From contig OZ243123.1 of the NCBI GenBank assembly GCA_965212505.1, positions 4,154,001 to 4,218,000 of the forward strand: DNA of 64,000 nt, written 5' to 3'. Numbering within the stretch: position 1 is the stretch's first letter; each line of letters starts with the position of its first letter. Source of the DNA: JAHEKO01 sp965212505 (GTDB lineage Bacteria > Acidobacteriota > Thermoanaerobaculia > Multivoradales > JAHEKO01). Below the pieces are notes generated by a model. It searched no databases. It was not told where the DNA came from and saw nothing but the letters and a program-made list of their open reading frames with translations. Both the position numbers and the translations under genes were made by a program. Positions 1 through 8,838 of the stretch are shown here, piece by piece.

Positions 1-2
1 GG

Positions 3-1967
3 GCCGAGCGGCAGACGCTGGCGAACCTCGAGCACCCCCACATTGCGCGCCTGCTCGACGCCGGCACGACCGAAGACGATCGCCCCTACCTGGTCATGGA
101 GCACGTCGACGGCGTCCGCATCGATCAACACTGCAACGATCGGCAGCTCAGCCTCGAAGAGCGGCTCGAGCTCTTCCTCGACGTCTGCGACGCGGTCCAG
201 CACGCGCACCGCAACTTGATCGTCCACCGCGACCTCAAGCCGGACAACATTCTCGTGGGCGCCGAGGGCGAGGCGAAGTTGCTCGACTTCGGCATCGCAA
301 AGCTGCTTCCGGGGGCTACTGGCGAGCAGGTAGCCGTCGAGACCCTGACCGGCAAGGCGGCGATGAGCCTGATGTGGGCGAGCCCCGAGCAGATGCTCGG
401 CGAGCCGATCACCACCGCGACCGACGTCCACGCCCTCGGGCTGCTGCTCTACGTGCTGCTGACCGGTCGCCATCCGTACGCCGAGGACTCGGCGGTCGCC
501 ACCGGCTACGCCGTGTTGCACAACGAGGCGCTGGCACCGAGTCGTGTCGCGACCGAGCAGATCGGAGACCTGCCGCCGGATCGGCTCGGTCGGAGACTCG
601 AGGGCGACCTCGACACGATCACGCTCGCGGCGATGCGCAAAGAGCCCGAGCGCCGCTACCCGTCGGTAGAGGCGCTCGCCGAAGACATCCGTCGCCACCT
701 CGACGGTCGGCCGGTGCGGGCGCGTCCCGACACGTTGCACTATCGCACCACGAAGTTCCTGCGCCGCCACCGCCTGGCGGTCGGCGGCGCCGCTCTGATC
801 CTCCTTTCGATTCTCGGCGGCGTGGGGGCCACCCTCTGGCAGGCACGCATCGCCGAGCAGCGCGCGAGCGACATTCGCACTCTGGCCGGATCGCTCATCT
901 TCGAAGTCGACGACCTGATCCGCGACCTTCCCGGCTCGACGCCCGCGAGGCAGCAGATCGTGACCCGCGCGCTCACCTACCTGGACCGCCTCGCGGTCGA
1001 TTCGGACGACGATCCAGAGCTGCTGCGGGAGCTCGCGCTCGCGTACCAGAAGGTCGGCAACATTCAGGGCAACCCGAACACCTCGAACCTCGGCGACACC
1101 CGCGGCGCCCTGGCCACCTATCGCAAGGCGCTAGGCCTGGCCGAGAGGGCCGTCCGACGCGACCCCGAGGGGGCGGGCGCCACCCGGTCCGTGGCCGTGA
1201 TCCACGAGAAGCTCGGCGACACCCTCGCCTACCGGGGCGACCTCAACGCCGCCGGCGAGGCGGCGGCCGCCGCTCTCGACGTCTTCGAGGACCTCGCCGA
1301 GCGCTATCCCGACGTACTCCGCCACCAGATCTCCTTTGCGATCAGCTCGATCAAGATGGGAGACCTGGAGGGCAATCCGGACTTCCCCAACCTCGGTCGA
1401 TCCGGGGCGGCCCTCGCCACCTATCGACGGGCGGAGGACCTCCTCGACGACCTGTCGGTCACGCATCCCGAGGACGCGACGGTTCGTCGCTACCGAGCGC
1501 TCATCCAAGAGCGCCTCGCGACGGTGCTGCTAGCCGCCGGCGAGCTCGAAGCGGCGACCACCTCCGCGCGGGAGTCACTCTCCATCCGTCGCGACACCGC
1601 CTCCGCGCAGTCCGGAAACACCGAGGCCCAACGAGACGTCGCCGTGGCGCTCGAGAAACTCGGCGACGTGCTTCTGCGCGCCGGCGAGACCGAGTCGGCG
1701 CTCGCGGAGATTCGCAGCTCGTTCGAGATCTTCGGCTCGATTGCAACGGCCGACCCGCAGAACGCCTCCGCGCAGCGCTCCTTGGCGATCAGTCACCGGA
1801 AGGTTGCCGAGGGTCTCGAGGCCGCGGGTCGGACGGACGAAGCGCTCATGGAGCTCGAAGCGAGTCGTCGCATCGTCGAGACACTCCTGTCGGCCGACCC
1901 TCAGAACACACAGCTACGCGAGCTACTCGCCGAGCTGGTCGGGCAGATCGACCCGCTACGGAGCTGA
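3..1967 (+). CDS. Ser/Thr protein kinase with C-terminal TPR region (5' truncated by window)
   Basis: The reading frame is open from base 3, so the N-terminus, with the glycine loop and the VAIK lysine, lies outside the window. Visible kinase motifs are HRDLKPDN (catalytic loop), DFGIAKLL (metal binding) and the activation-segment end SPEQM. A single transmembrane helix (LAVGGAALILLSILGG) follows the kinase domain. The remaining 370 residues or so are helical repeats with the TPR pattern of A/Y/G positions, such as ALATYRKALGLAERAV, which is repeated later as ALATYRRAEDLL. This is the layout of a PknB-type receptor kinase with a periplasmic TPR sensor or scaffold, a class common in Acidobacteriota. 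The substrate is unknown. Family assignment is sure; the partner is not visible. Confidence 0.93.
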   Translation, partial: AERQTLANLEHPHIARLLDAGTTEDDRPYLVMEHVDGVRIDQHCNDRQLSLEERLELFLDVCDAVQHAHRNLIVHRDLKPDNILVGAEGEAKLLDFGIAKLLPGATGEQVAVETLTGKAAMSLMWASPEQMLGEPITTATDVHALGLLLYVLLTGRHPYAEDSAVATGYAVLHNEALAPSRVATEQIGDLPPDRLGRRLEGDLDTITLAAMRKEPERRYPSVEALAEDIRRHLDGRPVRARPDTLHYRTTKFLRRHRLAVGGAALILLSILGGVGATLWQARIAEQRASDIRTLAGSLIFEVDDLIRDLPGSTPARQQIVTRALTYLDRLAVDSDDDPELLRELALAYQKVGNIQGNPNTSNLGDTRGALATYRKALGLAERAVRRDPEGAGATRSVAVIHEKLGDTLAYRGDLNAAGEAAAAALDVFEDLAERYPDVLRHQISFAISSIKMGDLEGNPDFPNLGRSGAALATYRRAEDLLDDLSVTHPEDATVRRYRALIQERLATVLLAAGELEAATTSARESLSIRRDTASAQSGNTEAQRDVAVALEKLGDVLLRAGETESALAEIRSSFEIFGSIATADPQNASAQRSLAISHRKVAEGLEAAGRTDEALMELEASRRIVETLLSADPQNTQLRELLAELVGQIDPLRS

Positions 1968-1983
1968 GCGCGGGGCCCTCCGC

Positions 1984-2247
1984 TTAGCCCGCGTAGCCGG
2001 GCGCCTTCGCTCGACCGAGGACCTCGTCCGTCCTCGTGTCGCGCTCGATCGTCGTCCAACGCCGACAGCCAAAGGTGTGGAACCAGCGCTCGATCACCCG
2101 CCCCTCGCGGTTGTCGTGCATGAAGGCGCGGTCGAGGTCGCGAGCGTCAGGGTCGGTGATCGAGTCGGGCACGGTCGGAATCTCACCAAACATGAACTCG
2201 GCAACCGGCCGGCGACCACAGTGGCTACATTCGATCTCCAAGCTCAT
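1984..2247 (-). CDS. soxD: Sarcosine oxidase delta subunit
   Basis: An 87-residue protein of the SoxD family, the small zinc-binding subunit of heterotetrameric sarcosine oxidase. The zinc ligands seen in characterised SoxD are present as C7-x-x-C10, H57 and C61 (WFHTFGCRRW), followed by the conserved RDTRTDEV. It starts with ATG after a GGAGAGG ribosome site and lies 9 nt after the soxB stop, so it is the last gene of the tetR-soxA-soxB-soxD operon. The complex demethylates sarcosine to glycine, passing the one-carbon unit to tetrahydrofolate and making H2O2. Assignment is strong from motif and context. Confidence 0.93.
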   Translation of the reverse strand: MSLEIECSHCGRRPVAEFMFGEIPTVPDSITDPDARDLDRAFMHDNREGRVIERWFHTFGCRRWTTIERDTRTDEVLGRAKAPGYAG

Positions 2248-2256
2248 GACCTCTCC

Positions 2257-3465
2257 TCAGTGAGTGCCGGCCGAACCGCGGTCGGCGAGGGTGCGGTCGT
2301 TCTCGAAGCGATCGAGCGAGAACGGTGCGATCAGCTCCGGCGATTCGCCGGTGGCGATCAGCTCGGCCATCTGCTCGCCGCCGGCGGGGATCGCCTTGAA
2401 GCCCCAGGTACCCCACCCGGTGGTGACGTAGAAGCCCTCGATCGGTGTACCGCTCATGATCGGCGAGTAGTCGGGGCTCATGTCGCAGACCCCGGTCCAC
2501 TGGCGGAGGACCTTCAAACGGCGCAGGAACGGCAGCAACGTGATCGCCCGGAACGCGGTCTGCTGGAGGAAGTGGTGCCCCGACCGATACGAGTAGCTCG
2601 GCTGCGGATCGATCTCGGCGCCCATGAGCATCTCGCCGCGAGCGGTCTGTGAGGCATAGAAGAGCAGGTCGGAGGAGGCGACGAGCGCGTCGAACTGGAG
2701 CTCGTAGTGTTGAGTGACAAACGCCTGCAGCGGGTGCGTTCGGATCGGCAGGCGGAGGCCAGCCATCCGCCCGATCGAGGTGACGTGGCCGCCGACCGCC
2801 GACATCACGACGCCGGCCGAGATCGGTCCACGCGGCGTCTCGACGCCGACCACTCGATCGCCCTCCATCATGAGCCCCGTGACCGGAGTCTTCTGGTGGA
2901 CATCGACCCCGAGGCGCATCGCCCCCTCGGCGTAGGCCCAGACGACGCGATCGTGTCGTGCGGTGGCCCCCTCGGGATGGTACGACGCGCCCTGCACCGG
3001 CCAGACGCCACCACCGGAGAGATCGATCTGCGGACAGATCTTCTGAATCTCCTCCGGGGTCACGTACTCGGTCTTGGCACCGAAGGCCGTGTTGACGGCG
3101 GCACGTGCCCGCTCGGCCTGAACCCCGAGCTCGCTGTGTGCGATCCACAGCAGGCCCTTCTGACGATGCATGACGTCGCGCTCGGTCTCGGCCTCGAGCC
3201 CCTGGTAGAGCTCGATCGAGTGCTGGTAGAACCGCACCGCCTCGGGAATGCCGTAGTTGGCCCGAATCACCGTCGTATTGCGCCCGGAGTTGCCGCTACC
3301 GATGTAGGAACGCTCGAGCACAGCGACGTTGGTGATGCCGTGGCGCGTGGCGAGGTAGTAGGCGGTTGCGAGGCCATGACCGCCGCCTCCGATGATCACC
3401 ACGTCGTAGCTCGAGCGGGGTTCGCGCCAGTCGAGGGCGATGAGACGCTCGACGTACTCGTTCAA
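2257..3465 (-). CDS. soxB: Sarcosine oxidase beta subunit (FAD-dependent, TTG start)
   Basis: A 402-residue DAO-fold oxidoreductase. The N-terminal Rossmann motif is DVVIIGGGGHGLATAYYLA, followed by the SGRNTTVIRANY segment typical of SoxB. The C-terminal FAD signature is GFYVTTGWGTWGFKAIP. The family's usual length is about 405 residues. A longer ATG frame exists upstream, but it would overlap soxA by about 100 nt and adds low-complexity residues. I chose TTG at 3465-3463 because GGAGG lies 5 nt upstream, just after the soxA stop. The subunit carries the amine-oxidising site and, in characterised enzymes, covalent FMN. Translation from TTG is inferred from the ribosome site and the homologous N-terminus. 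Confidence 0.93.
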   Translation of the reverse strand: MNEYVERLIALDWREPRSSYDVVIIGGGGHGLATAYYLATRHGITNVAVLERSYIGSGNSGRNTTVIRANYGIPEAVRFYQHSIELYQGLEAETERDVMHRQKGLLWIAHSELGVQAERARAAVNTAFGAKTEYVTPEEIQKICPQIDLSGGGVWPVQGASYHPEGATARHDRVVWAYAEGAMRLGVDVHQKTPVTGLMMEGDRVVGVETPRGPISAGVVMSAVGGHVTSIGRMAGLRLPIRTHPLQAFVTQHYELQFDALVASSDLLFYASQTARGEMLMGAEIDPQPSYSYRSGHHFLQQTAFRAITLLPFLRRLKVLRQWTGVCDMSPDYSPIMSGTPIEGFYVTTGWGTWGFKAIPAGGEQMAELIATGESPELIAPFSLDRFENDRTLADRGSAGTH

Positions 3466-3475
3466 GCGAGCCTCC

Positions 3476-6133
3476 TCACCAGAGCCGCTCCTCGAGTTCG
3501 TGCGCGAGGGGAGCCGGCACCACGAACAAGACGCGATCGTCTTCGAACCAGAGCTTGGCCGGCACACCGGCAAGAGCCCCCTGTGCGAGCACCGGGCGCT
3601 CGGAGGGGAGCCGCCAATCGCACGTGCGAGCGAGCAGCGCCGCTGCTTCGGCGCCCGAAGCCCAAAGACTCGAAAAGCCGGTCTCGCGCTCTACGATGGC
3701 GTGTTCGTCCGGAACCGCTCTGGGATCGAGCGGACCGAGGACGAGCGCTTCGTCCGAAGCGATGCGCAGAGCGGTCGAGCCCTCCACACGCTCCAGTTCG
3801 TCGAGCGCCGCTCGGGAGGCGACGACACGAGTCGCTTCGAGCCGTTGGAAGCGGCTCGACTCGGTCACCACGACCGGCTCGGCCTCGACCGTTCGTACGT
3901 CCGAAGGGTCGATCCGCACTTTCGCCCGGGCTCGCTCGGAGTCCGGGTCGTAGAACGGTAGAGCAACCCGACGCGCCGAACGGCCCTCGATTTCGACTGC
4001 CTCCGGCAGTTCCCCCTCGACGAAGTCGAGCCACCCGAGCATGACCGCCTTGCCCAACACCTGCGAGTCTGTGCTCGAGGTGACGTTGCCCACCCACCGA
4101 TCGCCCCGGTAGATGACCGAGCCCTCGAGCGGCGCCGGGCTCTCCATCTCGAAGCCCACGAGCTGTCGATCCAGTTCGACCTTGTCGGTGCGGAGCACCG
4201 CCTGCCGACCGACAAAGTCGGCCTGCTCCAACTTGACCATCCAGTCGTGGTGAATGCGACGAGCGGTCGAGTCGTAGTCGGTGTCCTGACCGACCACGAT
4301 GTGGCCCTTCTCGAGCCGCAGGTTCAGTAGCGTCTCCAGGCCGTGCGGTCGAATCCCCAGATTGTCACCGAGTTCGAGGAGTCGCCGCCAAAGAGCGATC
4401 GACTCGGCGGCGTGGTGGTGGAGCTCGTAGGAGAGCTCGCCGGTAAAGCTCAGGCGATAGACGCGACAGTCGACACCGGCCACCCGCGCGCGTCCGTGGC
4501 GAGCGAAGCCGGGCAGCTTCGCCACTCCGGCGGCCGCCAAGAGTGCAGGCGACGCCGGGCCGGTGACGTTGATCGCGCCGAGCGACATGGTCTGGTTCAG
4601 AATGCGCACGTCGTAGCCGCCGGCGTCGGCCCAGTCCCGCAGCCAGAGCTCTCCAAAGGTCGACCCGGCACTGGTGAGCGACAGTGTGTAGCGGGTCTCG
4701 GCGTCGCGGCAGACGAGTCCGTCGTCGAGGACGTAGCCTCGTTCGTCGAGCAACAGGACGTAGCGCGAGCGGCCGATCCGAAGTGTCGAGACCTGAGTCG
4801 GATAGAGCTTCTCGAGAAAGGCCAGCGCGTCGGGCCCGGAGACCAGGAACTTGCCGAGCGTCGAGACGTCTCCCAAAGAGACGCCTTCACGTACGGCCGC
4901 GTACTCCGATCGTTCGTCGCCATAGGACCAAGGCCGCCACCAGCCGCCCGAGCGCTCCATCTGCGCTCCGAGACGGACGTGCTCGTCGTGTAGCGGCGTG
5001 CGTGGCGTCGGACGGTGGAAGGCGCCCGAGGCGATCTCGCCAAGCGTCGGCTGTCGAGCCACCGGTCGCGCCGTGAACGGAGGCTGCAGCTCCTTCCCGC
5101 GATCGAGAAGGAAGCTTCGCAGGTGGGGTACACAGACCGAGCCCTGGCAGGTGCCGGTGCCGGCGAGCGTGGCGCGCTTGACCAGCTCCAGCTCGCGGAA
5201 TCCTCGGTCCCAGACCGACTGCAGGTCGGCCACCTCGACGCCGGAGCACGGACAGAGTGTGCCGGCGCGCGGGCAGGCCGGCAGGTCGGGTTCGAGCGCC
5301 GCGTCGCCGACCGCTCGAACGGGCAACCCCTGCGCCATGCGAGTGAGGGTCGAACGCGGCTGCAGGCCCAGTCCGAGCGAGACCGAATCGCACTCGTGCC
5401 TCTCCTCCACTCCGCCCGGCTTCACCACCACGACCGCCTCGACCCGCTCCTCACCGTCGAAACGAACGAGTTCACCCTCGACGGACTTCGCCTCGACGCC
5501 GGACGGCGGCTTGCCGAGGGCGACCACTCTCCCGAGGTCGAGTCCCGCCGACGCGAGCTCGCCAGCCGCGCGCGCCGTCAGGAGACCCTCGAGATGTCCG
5601 CCGGGCGCCACCGGCTGAATCTCGGCCGCCCCGGTCGCGACGACAATCTCCTCGGCTACGTGAACTTGGAGCGTTTCGCCATCCGATCGCGCGACCACCA
5701 ACGGACCGGGGTAGATCCCGACGACCTCCTGCCCCTCGCGAGCTTCCAGGGTGACCACCTCCCGGCCGGCCGCTCGCGCCTCCTCTGCAACCCGGAGACC
5801 GGACTCGCCTTGACCGATGACCACAACGTCGCAGAAGACGTGCCGAGCCGGGGTCGTGGACGGCTCGGCACGGCGATCCGCATCGTCGGTGCGCAAGAGG
5901 GGCGGTGTGCGACCCTCCAGGTGCTGGCGCTCGACGAGCATCCCCGGCGCAGCGATCGTCTGGCAGGCACGCACGTAGGAGACACCGTCAACCGCCACCA
6001 GACAGTGCGGACAGTCCCCAGCCGAGCAGAGACAGCCACCACCCGTCGGGTGAAGGTCGGCTCGCAGCAGGGCGACCAGCAGACTGTCGCCGCTCTCGAA
6101 TTCGAGCGGACGACCATCGACTACGACTCGCAT
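3476..6133 (-). CDS. soxA: Sarcosine oxidase alpha subunit with gamma-like C-terminal extension
   Basis: An 885-residue multidomain protein. Residues 1-90 are a Fer2-type domain with intact cysteines (GGCLCSAGDCPHC, later RACQT). Around 100-290 is a reduced FAD/NAD-binding domain (CDVVVIGQGESGLRVAEE). About 290-345 is a BFD-like [2Fe-2S] segment (LCPCSGVEVADLQ, then GTCQGSVC). About 400-745 is an aminomethyltransferase (GCV_T) domain that should bind tetrahydrofolate (GFARHGRARVAG, LNLRLEKGHIVVGQDT). The last 130 residues or so resemble SoxG in position and pattern, so alpha and gamma appear fused. Canonical SoxA is near 965-1000 residues without SoxG, so the middle domain is shortened here. 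The gene begins 12 nt after tetR. Activity on sarcosine rather than another N-methyl amino acid is inferred. Confidence 0.85.
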   Translation of the reverse strand: MRVVVDGRPLEFESGDSLLVALLRADLHPTGGGCLCSAGDCPHCLVAVDGVSYVRACQTIAAPGMLVERQHLEGRTPPLLRTDDADRRAEPSTTPARHVFCDVVVIGQGESGLRVAEEARAAGREVVTLEAREGQEVVGIYPGPLVVARSDGETLQVHVAEEIVVATGAAEIQPVAPGGHLEGLLTARAAGELASAGLDLGRVVALGKPPSGVEAKSVEGELVRFDGEERVEAVVVVKPGGVEERHECDSVSLGLGLQPRSTLTRMAQGLPVRAVGDAALEPDLPACPRAGTLCPCSGVEVADLQSVWDRGFRELELVKRATLAGTGTCQGSVCVPHLRSFLLDRGKELQPPFTARPVARQPTLGEIASGAFHRPTPRTPLHDEHVRLGAQMERSGGWWRPWSYGDERSEYAAVREGVSLGDVSTLGKFLVSGPDALAFLEKLYPTQVSTLRIGRSRYVLLLDERGYVLDDGLVCRDAETRYTLSLTSAGSTFGELWLRDWADAGGYDVRILNQTMSLGAINVTGPASPALLAAAGVAKLPGFARHGRARVAGVDCRVYRLSFTGELSYELHHHAAESIALWRRLLELGDNLGIRPHGLETLLNLRLEKGHIVVGQDTDYDSTARRIHHDWMVKLEQADFVGRQAVLRTDKVELDRQLVGFEMESPAPLEGSVIYRGDRWVGNVTSSTDSQVLGKAVMLGWLDFVEGELPEAVEIEGRSARRVALPFYDPDSERARAKVRIDPSDVRTVEAEPVVVTESSRFQRLEATRVVASRAALDELERVEGSTALRIASDEALVLGPLDPRAVPDEHAIVERETGFSSLWASGAEAAALLARTCDWRLPSERPVLAQGALAGVPAKLWFEDDRVLFVVPAPLAHELEERLW

Positions 6134-6145
6134 CGGGCGGCGGCG

Positions 6146-6820
6146 CTAGACGGTGCTCGAAGGTCGCTCTGCGGTCGATGACAGGCCGAAGAGTGCGCGA
6201 TCGACCACCTGTTCGACGTACTCGTCGAGCGGTGGCAGTCGCTCGAAGAGCGGTGGCATCAGCTCACGAATCTCGATATAGCCGACGAGCTGCCAGAGGA
6301 ACCAGACCGAGGTGGCGCCCGGATCTTCGACGTGCAACACCTCTCGCCGATCGAGCTCCTCGAAGACGTGGGTCAGCAGCTCGAGTGTCGGCGTGCCCGA
6401 AGCGTCGAGCTCCTCGAACGCGCGCTCGGGCTCTACGGCGGCAAGCGCCAACCAATGGCGAAAACGGGCGACCTCGTGCGGCTGATCGTAGGTCCGGAGA
6501 TAGGTTCGCGCCACTCCCGCTAAGATGCGCGCGGGCGAACGCCCGTTCAGCGTCGCGCTAATCGCCACCTCCTGGATCGGCGACACGGTCCGCTTGGTGA
6601 GCTCCCGGTAGAGCTCGCGCTTGCTCTGGAAGTACCGATGGACGTGCTCGGGCGCGCGCATGCCCGCTTCGGTGGCGATCTGGCGCAGGTCCGCGTCGTG
6701 ATAGCCGCGCTCGGCAAAGACCTTGGAGGCGGCGTCGAGGAGCGCCTCTCGTCGGTCCCACCGTCGTCTGGTCAGCTCCTCGGTTTGGGGAGTCGACTCG
6801 GTGGTGTCGCGTTCTTCCAT
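6146..6820 (-). CDS. TetR-family transcriptional regulator
   Basis: A 224-residue repressor. The N-terminal helix-turn-helix (RREALLDAASKVFAERGYHD, then LRQIATEAGMR and VHRYFQSKRELYRE) is the TetR_N fold. The C-terminal half is an all-helical ligand and dimer domain. I chose ATG at 6820; a frame reaching 6994 runs back through the promoter region into the divergent gene. It is the first gene of a four-gene minus-strand run into soxA-soxB-soxD, so it probably controls sarcosine or methylamine use and its own expression. A palindrome 23 bp upstream of the start is a candidate operator. The ligand is unknown. Confidence 0.92.
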   Translation of the reverse strand: MEERDTTESTPQTEELTRRRWDRREALLDAASKVFAERGYHDADLRQIATEAGMRAPEHVHRYFQSKRELYRELTKRTVSPIQEVAISATLNGRSPARILAGVARTYLRTYDQPHEVARFRHWLALAAVEPERAFEELDASGTPTLELLTHVFEELDRREVLHVEDPGATSVWFLWQLVGYIEIRELMPPLFERLPPLDEYVEQVVDRALFGLSSTAERPSSTV

Positions 6821-6842
6821 TCGGGTCAGACGCAAGCTAGCA

Positions 6843-6860
6843 TGACTGAATACGCAATCA
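6843..6860. promoter_or_regulatory. Candidate TetR operator
   Basis: The 18 bases TGACTGAATACGCAATCA form an imperfect inverted repeat: TGAcTGaaT against TGAtTGcgT, six of nine matching. It sits between the divergent tetR and DUF885 starts, 23 bp upstream of tetR. The half-site resembles the TGAATGAAT type bound by some TetR-family proteins. Binding is inference. Confidence 0.4.
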
Positions 6861-6944
6861 CAACGGGCCGAAACCTTGGCCCGAATGGAGTCTGCGCTCT
6901 CTGATTCGAGAGGGCCACGCTCTTCGATGACGGAGGAGGCCTTG

Positions 6945-8720
6945 ATGTCCACGCGCACCGTTCTCTGCTGCGGCCTGACCGCGCTCGCCCTCACCCTCGG
7001 CTGCTCCGACGGCGACCAGACCGCCCAGAACTCGACCGCTGAAGCAGCTGCTGCCGTACGTCAGCTCGCCGACGACGTCTGGGCCGACGTGCTCGAGAAC
7101 TCAACCTACTACCGCCTACAGGACGGCTTGCCGATCGAGAAGCTCGAGGACCTGACGCTCGAAGAGCACCACCGGAACCTGGGCAACGCCGCAGCCTGGC
7201 GTGAGCGACTGTCGGCCCTCGACGCGGAGAGCCTGGCGGGCGACGACCGCATCACCTACGACATTCTCGCCTTCCAGCTCCAGGACGACGGCGCCGGCGA
7301 CGAGGACTACTGGCTCAACTTCGACATCACCGCTTACCAGGCTCCCTACGTCTTCAACTTTGCGCAGCAGGCGCTCGGCGCACACAGCTTCACCGACGCA
7401 GAGAGCGCCGACCACTACCTCGCGCTGGTCGGGGAGTACGCCGACATCGTCGACCAGCTCACCGCCAAGGTCGAAGGGCAGATGGAACGCGGCATCTACC
7501 TCCCCAAGGCCGGACTCCCGCCGACGCGGGCGACCTGGCAGGGCATGCAGGCTGCGGCCCCCACGGCGCTGACGGTCACCGACCAGAGACTGGAGGCGCT
7601 CTCCGAAGAGGAGCGCACCGCGTTCCAGAGCACGCTCGACACGCTCCTCACCGAGCGGGTGGACGCCGGCTTTGAGCGACTGCTCGCCACGCTCGGCGAC
7701 GAGTACGAAGCAAACGCCCCCGACGCCGTCGGGCTCGGCCAGTATCCCGACGGACCTGAGGTCTACGAGCGACGCATCCGGTCGAACACCACTCTGGCGC
7801 TCACCGCCGAGGAGATCCATCAGCGCGGCAAAGACGCGGTCGCCGAGATCTCGGCACGTATGAAGGCGGTGCGCGACGAGCTCGGATTCGAGGGCACGGC
7901 GCGCGAGTTCCATCAAGAGTTGAAGCTCGACTCACGCTTCCTCGCCGCAAACCCGGCCGAGGTGGAGGAGCGCTACATGAGCTTCATCGCCAAGATCGAG
8001 CCGATCATCGACGACTACTTCCGGGTCCAGCCGGAAGCGGCCTACGGCGTGCGCCGGTTGCCGCTGGCAGCCGAGCCGGGGATGACGTTCGGCTACTACA
8101 ATCCGCCGACCGCCGACGACCCGGTCGGCTACTACAACTACAACGGCTCCGATCTGGCGAATCGCAGCCTCATCGGCGCCGGCTCGCTCATCTACCACGA
8201 GCTCCTACCGGGACATCACTTCCATATCGCCACCCAGGCTGAGAACGAAGCTCTCCAAGCGCTCCGTCAGCGCTACAGCGTGGGCGCCTTCACCGAGGGC
8301 TGGGCCGAATACGCCGCAAGCCTCGGCCTCGAGATGGGAATGTATGAGACACCTTATGACCTCTACGGGCGCTACATCATGGAGATCTTCCTCGCTACCC
8401 GATTGGTGGTCGACACCGGCATGAACGCCTTCGGCTGGTCGCTCGAGGAGGCGCGCGCCTACATGCGCGAGCACATCTTCCACTCCGACGTCGAGATCGC
8501 TTCGGAGACGTTGCGCTACTCGACCAGCATGCCGGCTCAGGCGCTGGCCTATCGACTCGGCTACGAAAAGATGTGGGAGCTCAGGAAGCGCGCCGAGGAG
8601 TCGCTCGGCGACGCGTTCGACATCCGCGACTACCACGACGTGGTGCTCACCGACGGCGCCAAGCCGCTGCCGGTACTCGAGGCCAAAGTCGATCGCTACA
8701 TCGCGGCGGCGAGTCGCTGA
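6945..8720 (+). CDS. DUF885 family lipoprotein (putative metallopeptidase)
   Basis: A 591-residue protein. I chose ATG at 6945 because GGAGGAGG lies about 6 nt upstream and it gives a clean lipoprotein signal (GLTALALTLGC, with Cys20 lipidated). The remainder is DUF885. The metal-binding motif YHELLPGHHFH is followed by GWAEYAASLG, whose Glu probably completes a zinc site as in thermolysin-like peptidases. YYNYNGSD and EIFLATRLVVDTGMN are further conserved blocks. It probably acts as a cell-envelope peptidase, but no substrate is established for this family. A second DUF885 lipoprotein of almost identical length lies at 55320-57092. It is transcribed divergently from tetR. Confidence 0.9.
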   Translation: MSTRTVLCCGLTALALTLGCSDGDQTAQNSTAEAAAAVRQLADDVWADVLENSTYYRLQDGLPIEKLEDLTLEEHHRNLGNAAAWRERLSALDAESLAGDDRITYDILAFQLQDDGAGDEDYWLNFDITAYQAPYVFNFAQQALGAHSFTDAESADHYLALVGEYADIVDQLTAKVEGQMERGIYLPKAGLPPTRATWQGMQAAAPTALTVTDQRLEALSEEERTAFQSTLDTLLTERVDAGFERLLATLGDEYEANAPDAVGLGQYPDGPEVYERRIRSNTTLALTAEEIHQRGKDAVAEISARMKAVRDELGFEGTAREFHQELKLDSRFLAANPAEVEERYMSFIAKIEPIIDDYFRVQPEAAYGVRRLPLAAEPGMTFGYYNPPTADDPVGYYNYNGSDLANRSLIGAGSLIYHELLPGHHFHIATQAENEALQALRQRYSVGAFTEGWAEYAASLGLEMGMYETPYDLYGRYIMEIFLATRLVVDTGMNAFGWSLEEARAYMREHIFHSDVEIASETLRYSTSMPAQALAYRLGYEKMWELRKRAEESLGDAFDIRDYHDVVLTDGAKPLPVLEAKVDRYIAAASR

Positions 8721-8838
8721 GGTCGACTGCGCTCAATCTGGACAGCGAGCCGCACGCAGCGTCGTTCAACCACAACGACACGCCGCCGTCTTCTGAGGGC
8801 GAAAGGCAACCCGGAGGTGAGTCCGGCGTACCACCTGT

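Noticed and set aside
1741..2652. 303-codon plus-strand frame bridging the kinase end and soxD/soxB
   Set aside because: Overlaps two better-supported genes out of frame, without motifs.
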